Notes under the pieces: model-generated
Seen by the model: only the letters and a program-made list of their open reading frames with translations
Told to the model about the DNA's origin: nothing
Database searches by the model: none
Shown: positions 56,211 to 64,000 of the stretch, in pieces
Position numbering within the stretch: position 1 is the first letter of the stretch
Layout: every line of letters starts with the position of its first letter
Source of the DNA: Anastrepha obliqua
Taxonomy: Eukaryota; Arthropoda; Insecta; Diptera; Tephritidae
DNA length: 64,000 bases
Direction: 5' to 3'
Assembly: GCF_027943255.1 (NCBI RefSeq)
Contig: NC_072895.1
Span: 40,584,001-40,648,000 of the forward strand
Position numbers and translations under genes: made by a program

Positions 56211-59200
56211 ATGGGTTGGGGATTTGTTACTTGTGGTCCCAATGAAGCGCTTGTGGTTTCGGGTTAGTATTTTTGTGAATTCTAATTGGGATTCTAATGC
56301 CAGCAAAGAAAGTGAAATTATATATGACGTCATTTTGAGGGATATTGATTTTTTTTTTATGTTCGACTTAATAGCGCTGTACGAATTGTGCCAATTTAAA
56401 TTTATAATTTTGCGATGTGTAACATTTTTAAGTGGCGCTTTAGCCACTAGGTGCAACTGACCTTGGGATAGAACGAGGTTCTAGTATGTACATTTGTATA
56501 AAATTGTTCCACCCAATACTGTCAGTATGTATATATGTACATGTAGGTATGTATATATTTGTATATATTATGAGACGGGTGTTTTTTTAGCGGTAATGAA
56601 ATCATTCTTCAAATCTGAATATTATTTCTTATGACAAAGCTGGTTTAGTAACATACAGAGGCCAATGACTTGACGTACTTGCACAAAATGTAGTCCAAAG
56701 GAGTTAAATGTGCTACTTAGACTATCTTTTACCTAAAAGGTCCTTTTCTTAAGAAGATTTGGTCACTAAAAGGAAATTAATGGTTTCACACCATTTTGCG
56801 CCGTTTTATCTGGAACCGCTTTTGCAGAATAAAAAATTCGTGCGATATTTGCCTGTAGTGCTCACCCGTGATGTTCTTGTTTATTTCATCATTTACTACA
56901 TCTAACTGAATTTTTCGGCGTGTATTGAGGCTTTCAAGAGCCTTGCTAAAATTGTCATGCCAACAAAGGCAATTGTAATATAAATGGCAGTCGCATTCGT
57001 GACACAGCTGTGATCGGTGTGTTTTTTCTCAGTGCTCTGGTTTCATTTGGAAAAAAAAAAAAGAAAAGGCGTAGTGAAATAGAAAATACAAAAGATAGTG
57101 ACATTTTTTTTCGCGGAATTCGGTGTATAGCGCTGTAATAGTTCTGTTTGTGAAAACCACGTGTTTTTTTTTTTTTTTTTTATTACTTCCTGGAATTTCT
57201 ACCTGAAAGGCTAACGTATAGAGTTTTCCTACCGCAAAAGTGCCTGCGGTAAGCCGCAAAAAAGGTGATGCGATGGCGTCCTCAACGCCTTCGGCATCGT
57301 GCTCAGCAGAGGATTTTGAGGAATTTTGCGCTAGCAATGAATCTCTGATCCATAAACCTGCTAGTGATAAAGTAGATACAAATCTGCGAAAGACTAAAAA
57401 TAAAGGTCAAAGCGATATATTTAAGAAAAAAAGAGTGAAACATGTTCTTGATCCGACCAAGACACATGCTTCGGTTGAGAAGAGTGGATCTCAGTCAGAT
57501 GGAAATGAGAGTGAGGAGATGATGGAGTGTGAGGTTGTAAAATCTTCGAAAGACTCCGTAAAAATGCAAACTATTTCTAATGCTGAAACTGGTACAGTTG
57601 ATAAAAATGCAACTACCAATAAAATCCAAAATACAAACAAATCTGATAGCTCCGTTTACTATCCATCAAATTTTATAGGCAAACCTTTTGTTTTGGTAGA
57701 CACCTCAGAGTGTGACCTATTCAAAAATATCAAAATTAGAAATGGCATGAGCCTATATCAGCATATCCGTCACTTAAAAATACAGGATATTGATATAATT
57801 GAAGCAGTTGGTGTCACCTTGTATAAGGTATTCTTCTGCAATCCCAAATCGGCAAATAATTTCGTAACCAACAATGACATTCTAAAAATGAAACTTAAGC
57901 CGTTCATTCCCAGAACGGCCTTTGAAACATATGGCGTAATTCGAGGAGTTGCGCTTTACCTTTCAAATGAAGAAATTCTGAGAGATATAAAGTCCGCTAG
58001 CAAGGTAAACTTCGTACAACGTTTCCTTAGACGTGATCCGGAGGATTCAAGCAAATTTCTCCCAACCTTCTCAGTTAAGCTGGGATTTTTGGGCAACAGC
58101 CTACCTAAGGATGTGAAGCTTGAGTATACAAATTTTCAAGTAGAACATTACTATCCATCTGTTAGACAATGCTACAACTGTGGAAGATTAGGACACACAC
58201 AAAAAGGCTGTAAAAGTAGTAAACGCTGCTTGCTCTGTGGAAGTATGGAAGTTTGTATACCGCCCTGCAAAATAACTCAATGCATTCTATGCAAAGGTAA
58301 CGACCATAAATATTCAGATAGGGAGAAGTGTCCAGTATGGAAGAAGGAGAATGAAATTAATAAATTGAAAACAGTAAAAAAGTTATCGCGTAAAGAAGTG
58401 CTAAATACTTTCTTTCCGAGAAGCAACAACCGCTTCGATGTCTTAGATGTTGAAGATACGGATTTTCCGGTACTGGTTGAGAACGACAACATGATCGACT
58501 CTAATGAAGTCATAAATCGTTCCTTGACAAAAAAGAAATATAGCTCAGTTGTCAAGAAGGGTGCAATTCCCAAACAATCTTCTGTCAAGCCTGATAAAGT
58601 CTTGAACAAAAATACTAAGCCTCGTGTGGTTCCAGTCTTTGAAAGACAAGACTATCAAATTACTTCCCAGCTAGAAAAGGTGTTATGGGAGCTAGTGAAG
58701 ATAGCTAAAGCTACTTGTGTAAGACTAAATGATACTGAGACCCTTGCCCAGGTCACCAAACTGAGCGGTATGAGGGATCAGATTTTGGCTAATCGAGACG
58801 TAGCACTTTCTAAGTGCGGTTCGGCATCAGTAGATTCATTAGATGAAATGTCTGCAATATAATTGCCAATCTTTGAAGACAAATATAGACAATATTGATT
58901 ATTATATTAATAATAATCGTGTCGATGTGGTTTGTCTTAGTGAAATATTTGAGTATAATGAAAATAAATGTAGAAAATTTATCAATTTTAATATCATTAG
59001 AAAAAACAGACCAGATGGCTATGGGGGTGTTGCCATAGCCCTGAAAAAACAGATTCAATTCAGGAGCATAACTTTTGCTTCTAATCTGGATATAATTGTT
59101 GCAAAGACGGTTAATTTAAACCCAAACTTTGTAATTTGTGCGGTCTACTTCCCTCCAAGTCTACACTTAAATGAATTTGCGACCGAAGTCAAAAGGTTGT

Positions 59201-62200
59201 TTCAGTTTCTAAACGGTTTTAGAAATGTGTTAATTTGTGGGGATTTCAATGCCAGATCGACTGTATGGGGTGACAGTTTAAATTCACCCAGAGGTAAGAA
59301 ATTGGTTGAACTTGTAAATTCATCCGATTTCTGGTGTCTGAACAATTCTTGTTTTACTTTTAAAAGAGATCTAAACAGGACCGATGGGTCGGTTTTGGAT
59401 CTAACCTTCACAAATGCTCCTACCAACTGTACTTGGAATCTTCTGCCTTTTCAGCTTGGTGGTAGCCACCATTTCCCAATTCTAATAGAGTTCTCCAAAG
59501 TTAGTATTAACAATCCCAAATTTCTGGCCAAAAAGAAGCTTCTAAATGCCTTAGGGGATATTTCCTTTGATCCATGTTTCGAAATGATTGAAAATAAACT
59601 TCAAGAAGAAATATCTGCTGCCACCTTCCGTTGGTCTGAGAAATGCAAACCAAAGGCTTGGTGGAATGAGGGACTAGCCAAGTCCTATCGTCTACTTGTT
59701 GCTGCTTACAAAAAAGCTAAACACTACCCATCTCCGGAAAATTTGGAAGTAGCTTTGCAACGCAAGAAGGTGTGGCAAGCTGAAGTAAAAGAGGCCAAAA
59801 AAGAAAATTTTGAGGAAAAAATAGCGGAGCTGAATTGTAATTCAAATTCGAGAGAGGCGTGGAATTTTGTTAAATGCCTTAGAGGAGTAAATGGATATTC
59901 TGCAGACTCTAAGTGGAACTCAGACAATAATGATGTGTACCTTAAGCATTTGAAATCACAGGTACCACCCAACTCTGCTGTCTGGCAGGAATTACCTAAT
60001 ACAACTCCTGTATCCAGGCTAGCCTTTCAGTATGATGAAGTGGTCACGGTGCTTAATGCCAAAAAACGGCGCTCAGCAGGAGGCTGTGATGGAATAACCT
60101 ACGACATGATTCGCGCTCTCTCTGACAAAAGCTTATGCAACCTTCTAACAGCTCTAAATGACGCTTTTCTTGCAAATAATATTAGAGAATCGTGGAGATG
60201 TATTAAGATTGTTCCCATTCCAAAAAAAGATAAAGACCTCACAGACTTCAAAAATTTTAGACCTATTTCCTTGATTTCAGTCATGTTAAAGTTAATTAAC
60301 CAAATGCTCAAGCTAAGAATAACCGATGCCTTTGATGGGAGTCGCGCCCTCCCCAGGAACTCTTTTGCGTACAGGAAGGATAGATCGGCTGCTATGTGCA
60401 TCAATCAATTACAACATGAAATTGCTATATGGAAAAATAGAGGTCTTAAGGTTATACTCCTTACTTTGGATATAGAAAATGCCTATAACTGTGTAAGGGG
60501 TAATCTGTTAGTTGATATACTCAGAAAAAAAGGCATAGAGGGTCATTACACGTCCTGGATTGCGAATTTCCTATCCAATAGAGTCCTAAAAATTGGTACG
60601 GATTCGGTTGTTGTAAGTGACGGCTTACCCCAAGGTAGCTGTTTATCGCCTATACTTTTTAATGTCTATACGGCTAAGTTGCACGATATTCAGGATAGTT
60701 GTACCGCTATCTATCAATTTGCGGATGATTTTATTATTGCCTCATATCATAGAGATTTTGATTTGGCTGAGGCCAATCTCCACAGTAAAGTTCGAGAGTT
60801 TAATCTTGTGGCAAATACGTTAAATCTGTCATTCAACCTTGAGAAATGCAACCTGATGTATGTTGCAAAGGGAAACCGTAAAACTCTGAACAATAATTTT
60901 GGCAGTGTGATGATTAAACAGACAAAAAGTATCAAGTTCCTTGGTCGAGTAATAAGCTCATCACTAACCCTAGGAACGCACTATGATCAGATAATCAAGG
61001 ACTCGGCCTTCAATTTAAATTTTTTCAAGATGTTGACTTCTGTCAGGGCTGGGTTACACCCTCAGACTGCTATGAAGTTCTATAGAAGCTTTATAAGATC
61101 AAAAATTGAGTATTGTAGGACCACCACCGGTCATGCAAATAAGACTGTGATCAGAAAGATTACTACCTTTCAGAATTGCTTCCTTAGGAGAAGTTTAGGG
61201 GTTCCTCCAGCTACACCAGTTCCCTTGTTGTATGCTGTCGCCTATGAGTTACCACCCACTGAAAGATCTCTTTGGCTTACGGCCAAAGAAATCGTGAAAT
61301 TAAAACAAACAAACTCTAGCATTTACAAAATGATTGAAAACTCTGCAGAGGTTAAATCCAGTTATAGCTTTGTTTTCAAAAAATTTGAAGAGATTTTTGT
61401 GAATACCAATGTAAAAGTAATGACCGTAAACTGTGAAAACTTGGTGGTGATAGACGACTCCTTGTCGAGAGCGAAAAGCAAATTTTCTAATCATGAAATT
61501 AAAGCTATTTTTGCTGAAAAAATCGATGAACTCAAGCGTAATGGTGTCGATCTTCTGGCAACTGATGCGTCTGTTGAGCGTAATGCCGTTGGGTGTGGCA
61601 TTTTTAATGTTACGAACAACACGGAGCATTTGTTTAAAATAGAAATGCGAACCTCCTCCACTTTTGGTGAGTTGTGGGCCTTGCTTAAGGCCTTAGATAT
61701 TGCGAAAGAATGCAAAATGAGCAAGATCTGTATTTTTACTGATAGTCTGAGTTCATGTCTGCTGCTCAAGAAAGCAAGCTCCAACAACTGCTGTGTTACT
61801 CTTTTTAAACAAAAAGTAAATGAATACGGTTTTGACAGTGTTCGGGTGATTTGGACGCCTGGACATGTTGGTATTCCAATAAATGAAAGAGCCGATGCTA
61901 TTGCAAAAAAAGCTGTTTGCTACGGCTCAATATTGAGCGTAGAATTCACTTTTGAAGAGGCACTCAGAATTATAAGAAATTTAATATTCAAGGATTGGTA
62001 TGACGGCTTTCGTTCTTTCTCAGAAGAAAAACCAAACCTTTTTGCCAAACTGCATGATTGCTTGCCGACAAAGCCTTGGTTTCATAAAACTTCCTTTGAT
62101 GTCAAAATTATCAAAATGGTAAATAGAATACTAGTAGGATGTACTTATGACAGCGTATATTTGCACAAAATAGGGGCAAATGACACTGATCTTTGTATGT

Positions 62201-63385
62201 GCGGTGAAATTAACTCTTACGTTCACAGAATCTTTAACTGTCCACTCCTTAATCACATCAGAACAAATTACAGCTTTTTTGATTCATACACGGACCTCGT
62301 TTCCATATTTAAAAACAATGAAGTCTTTAAGTCTTTTATTGCATTTCTTGGTGCTGCCAACCTTTCCTTTTAAATAATGTCACTCTCAAAACTTTGATGC
62401 GCCAGAGCACTTAGTTTTGCATACCGAAAATAGGTATTTTTCAATACCAAACGTTGAACACCCTGGCTTTTTGTGGATGTAAAATCCCGCCAAACACATC
62501 TCAAATTCCAAAAAAAAAAAAAAGTAATATAAATGGAAAAACAGGAGTAAGTCTCATCACGGAACACGAATTTGACTATCGAAGATCTTTTGGAATTAAA
62601 TTTTCACGAGTTGTATAAGTATTAAAAACATTGTTAACTTCAAAACATTTTCACAAATATTGCTATCGAAAATTCTACAGCAACACCCGGTGCCTACAAT
62701 AATTGCGTGAAATTGCTTTTTAACAAGTGGTTATTTGAGTCATGAGACGCTGGTAATTTTTTTTTTGTATAAAAAAGATAAGCCATAAACGATTTTCAAT
62801 AAATAATGGCTTACATCGAACATAAATGCATATACATACATACGTGCATTTATAATTATATGAATAATAACAATTTACTTGCATTACACAAAGGATGCTG
62901 CTACATGAAGCCATTGCTGGTTCCTGGCGGACGGGCCTTCGTATGGCCTACCATACAGCAAGTACAAAGGTATGTTAATTATTTGAGATATTCGTTAAAA
63001 CAAATATAAATAATGGATTTACTGTCTTAGAATCTCACTCAATACGATGACACTGCAAGTGGAGAGTCCCTGTGTTTACACCAGTCAGGGTGTACCCATT
63101 TCGGTAACTGGCATTGCACAAGTAAAGATTCAGGGACAAAACGAGGATATGTTATTGACTGCTTGTGAACAATTTCTCGGCAAAGGCGAAGCTGAAATAC
63201 AGCATATTGCGTTGGTAACGCTTGAAGGGCATCAGCGTGCAATTATGGGCTCCATGACGGTTGAAGAAATCTATAAGGATCGCAAAAAATTCAGTAAACA
63301 AGTGTTCGAGGTGGCGTCATCTGATTTGGCCAACATGGGCATAACGGTTGTCTCGTACACCATCAAAGACATACGTGACGAAGAA
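56211..63385 (+). CDS. Flo1: Flotillin-1, 5' portion (three exons; continues beyond the window)
   Basis: Lipid-microdomain scaffold on the inner face of plasma and endosomal membranes, normally hetero-oligomeric with flotillin-2. Exon 1 (56211-56262) encodes [17 protein letters not shown]. Exon 2 (62894-62969) encodes [19 protein letters not shown]. Exon 3 (63031-63385) encodes [40 protein letters not shown] and [20 protein letters not shown] up to KDIRDEE. Splice phases agree (phase 1, phase 2, then phase 0). This is the SPFH/PHB domain. The [18 protein letters not shown] stretch and the CGPNEA start identify flotillin-1 over flotillin-2. Intron 1 is 6.6 kb because a complete LINE has landed in it, in the same orientation. 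The coiled-coil C-terminal half is not in the window. Confidence 0.95.
57273..58862 (+). CDS. LINE ORF1: gag-like RNA-binding protein
   Basis: 529 residues from ATG 57273. The frame is open further upstream from a GTG at 57240, but the ATG in GCGATGGCG is the plausible start. The N-terminal 130 residues are lysine/serine-rich and probably unstructured. The middle (about 135-290) is a conserved-looking domain that may bind RNA (inference). Next comes a CCHC zinc knuckle at about residue 300 ([14 protein letters not shown]) followed by two cysteine clusters ([22 protein letters not shown]), the arrangement of I/jockey-group ORF1 proteins. It should coat the element RNA to form the ribonucleoprotein. 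ORF1 ends 20 bases inside ORF2, in a different frame. Confidence 0.9.
   Translation: MASSTPSASCSAEDFEEFCASNESLIHKPASDKVDTNLRKTKNKGQSDIFKKKRVKHVLDPTKTHASVEKSGSQSDGNESEEMMECEVVKSSKDSVKMQTISNAETGTVDKNATTNKIQNTNKSDSSVYYPSNFIGKPFVLVDTSECDLFKNIKIRNGMSLYQHIRHLKIQDIDIIEAVGVTLYKVFFCNPKSANNFVTNNDILKMKLKPFIPRTAFETYGVIRGVALYLSNEEILRDIKSASKVNFVQRFLRRDPEDSSKFLPTFSVKLGFLGNSLPKDVKLEYTNFQVEHYYPSVRQCYNCGRLGHTQKGCKSSKRCLLCGSMEVCIPPCKITQCILCKGNDHKYSDREKCPVWKKENEINKLKTVKKLSRKEVLNTFFPRSNNRFDVLDVEDTDFPVLVENDNMIDSNEVINRSLTKKKYSSVVKKGAIPKQSSVKPDKVLNKNTKPRVVPVFERQDYQITSQLEKVLWELVKIAKATCVRLNDTETLAQVTKLSGMRDQILANRDVALSKCGSASVDSLDEMSAI
58843..62373 (+). CDS. LINE ORF2: endonuclease, reverse transcriptase, RNase H
   Basis: 1176 residues with no interruption. 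Residues 1-230 are an APE-type endonuclease ([36 protein letters not shown] near 133, [17 protein letters not shown]). Residues about 400-720 are a reverse transcriptase ([58 protein letters not shown] near 625, IKFLGRVI). Residues 900-1030 are an RNase H with the four acidic positions visible ([39 protein letters not shown]) and the GHVG histidine. A C-terminal cysteine/histidine motif ([16 protein letters not shown]) follows. All catalytic residues appear intact, so the element may be competent for target-primed reverse transcription. The ATG lies within the end of ORF1 (ATGAAATG context), implying reinitiation or a similar mechanism. Confidence 0.95.
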   Translation: MKCLQYNCQSLKTNIDNIDYYINNNRVDVVCLSEIFEYNENKCRKFINFNIIRKNRPDGYGGVAIALKKQIQFRSITFASNLDIIVAKTVNLNPNFVICAVYFPPSLHLNEFATEVKRLFQFLNGFRNVLICGDFNARSTVWGDSLNSPRGKKLVELVNSSDFWCLNNSCFTFKRDLNRTDGSVLDLTFTNAPTNCTWNLLPFQLGGSHHFPILIEFSKVSINNPKFLAKKKLLNALGDISFDPCFEMIENKLQEEISAATFRWSEKCKPKAWWNEGLAKSYRLLVAAYKKAKHYPSPENLEVALQRKKVWQAEVKEAKKENFEEKIAELNCNSNSREAWNFVKCLRGVNGYSADSKWNSDNNDVYLKHLKSQVPPNSAVWQELPNTTPVSRLAFQYDEVVTVLNAKKRRSAGGCDGITYDMIRALSDKSLCNLLTALNDAFLANNIRESWRCIKIVPIPKKDKDLTDFKNFRPISLISVMLKLINQMLKLRITDAFDGSRALPRNSFAYRKDRSAAMCINQLQHEIAIWKNRGLKVILLTLDIENAYNCVRGNLLVDILRKKGIEGHYTSWIANFLSNRVLKIGTDSVVVSDGLPQGSCLSPILFNVYTAKLHDIQDSCTAIYQFADDFIIASYHRDFDLAEANLHSKVREFNLVANTLNLSFNLEKCNLMYVAKGNRKTLNNNFGSVMIKQTKSIKFLGRVISSSLTLGTHYDQIIKDSAFNLNFFKMLTSVRAGLHPQTAMKFYRSFIRSKIEYCRTTTGHANKTVIRKITTFQNCFLRRSLGVPPATPVPLLYAVAYELPPTERSLWLTAKEIVKLKQTNSSIYKMIENSAEVKSSYSFVFKKFEEIFVNTNVKVMTVNCENLVVIDDSLSRAKSKFSNHEIKAIFAEKIDELKRNGVDLLATDASVERNAVGCGIFNVTNNTEHLFKIEMRTSSTFGELWALLKALDIAKECKMSKICIFTDSLSSCLLLKKASSNNCCVTLFKQKVNEYGFDSVRVIWTPGHVGIPINERADAIAKKAVCYGSILSVEFTFEEALRIIRNLIFKDWYDGFRSFSEEKPNLFAKLHDCLPTKPWFHKTSFDVKIIKMVNRILVGCTYDSVYLHKIGANDTDLCMCGEINSYVHRIFNCPLLNHIRTNYSFFDSYTDLVSIFKNNEVFKSFIAFLGAANLSF

Positions 63386-64000
63386 GTGAGTTTTAATAAT
63401 AATTTATCATAGCTAAATACACAGTACAAACAAATGCACCACTTGCACAGCTAACCTTAAAAATACTCAGAAAAGACAAATTATTTCGGCATCCTCTTGT
63501 TTTGCGAACTCAAACTACAATTACCCTTTGTAGTATGCAGTTTGTTTATACTAATCGCACACTTATATCCTTGATATCTTTTTATTTAGATTTACATTGT
63601 TTTATTTTACTTCATTTTATTTCATTTTACACGTATCTCACTTTATTTAATTTAATTTTGCTCTTTTTATGGCATCAACCAGTCTATTTCAGGAGATTAT
63701 ATGTTACTATTTAAAGTTCACAAGTACTTTAATTTATCAATATGCTCTATAAATTCACGTAGGATCTGGCTTTATTGTATATCTATCCATTTACCACTAT
63801 CTATTGCTTTGCTAATTAATAACCAAATTTCAAGTAGTACCTATAACATAGTTTGAATGAATTTCTGCTGAAAATAATTTCTTCTTTTTTCGGAATGGTG
63901 AATGCATACTTAATGTGATTTTTACAAATTGCGTTTTTCGTAATGAAGGGTGATTCAAAGGTATGTTTAATATGTTATAGTTTTTTGTAGTAATTTATAA
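63386..64000. other. Flo1 intron 3 (start)
   Basis: Follows the donor GAA/GTGAGT. It is AT-rich with pyrimidine tracts and no further flotillin exon, so intron 3 is longer than 614 bases and the next exon is outside the window. Confidence 0.7.

Larger units (their letters stand above)
56988..62523 (+). mobile_element. Complete I-type LINE with target-site duplication
   Basis: A 5536-bp non-LTR retrotransposon flanked by a perfect 13-base duplication, GTAATATAAATGG (56975-56987 and 62524-62536). It begins CAGTCGCATTCGTG, an initiator-like start typical of insect LINE internal promoters, and ends in an A-run (62510-62523). It carries two long open frames without a stop or frameshift: a gag-like ORF1 and an endonuclease-RT-RNase H ORF2. 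RNase H presence and gene order suggest the I clade. It lies in Flo1 intron 1, sense orientation. Confidence 0.95.

Noticed and set aside
56579..56975. Possible mariner-like element starting GGGTGTTTTTTTAGC
   Set aside because: The start resembles the 16.5 kb element, and the minus strand near 56.9 kb has a vaguely transposase-like frame ([20 protein letters not shown]). No matching right terminus was found, and the LINE target site lies just beyond.
1..64000. CRISPR arrays, operons, bacterial signals
   Set aside because: Spliced genes and eukaryotic transposons throughout; direct repeats seen are transposon-derived or microsatellite, with no spaced-repeat array.

Overview
The window is nuclear DNA of a higher fly (Diptera). 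The evidence is a set of intron-rich genes whose proteins closely resemble Drosophila ones, short GT-AG introns, an AT-rich background, and a dense mixture of Tc1/mariner, LINE and tRNA-derived SINE elements. A tephritid (true fruit fly) is my best guess for the family; this is an inference, because no diagnostic marker is present.

Seven host loci are visible. From left to right they are: Qsox1 (sulfhydryl oxidase, +, 8057-20029, 3 exons, very large introns); Caf1-105 (CAF-1 p60/p105 WD40 subunit, -, 24040-26632, 2 exons); Cdk5 (-, 28786-29872, 4 exons); Rme-8 (DNAJC13 orthologue, +, 31020-41374, 27 exons including one GC-AG intron); an unidentified membrane-protein gene on the minus strand (about 45426-42317) with an apparent miniature transposon inside an exon; MED23 (Mediator subunit, -, 47569-53388, 22 exons, polyglutamine C-terminus); and the first three exons of Flo1 (flotillin-1, +, from 56211), which runs off the right edge. 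All host gene models except the unidentified one splice in frame with consensus sites. Total coding lengths are 1902 (Qsox1), 2280 (Caf1-105), 882 (Cdk5), 7293 (Rme-8) and 4467 nt (MED23), each divisible by three.

The left 8 kb hold no recognisable host gene. They contain a decayed PHD-finger LINE (minus strand) and a SINE. The two Qsox1 introns have absorbed a SINE, a reverse-transcriptase fragment, a 1.65 kb Tc1-type transposon with outer and inner terminal repeats, a truncated element and an internally deleted mariner. The Qsox1/Caf1-105 gap holds a mariner miniature element, two SINEs in head-to-head orientation and a second decayed LINE. The 41.4-47.5 kb region is a repeat-rich island. 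Flo1 intron 1 is occupied by a complete I-type LINE with two open ORFs and a perfect 13-bp target-site duplication, the freshest insertion in the window.

Two themes stand out. First, a family of short repeats appears to be built from the two ends of the PHD-finger LINE. Second, two miniature elements of almost equal length share the same architecture and the same apparent ATAT target duplication. The host genes are functionally unrelated (oxidative folding, chromatin assembly, neuronal kinase, endosomal co-chaperone, transcription, membrane microdomains), so the order reflects ordinary gene synteny and not an operon.
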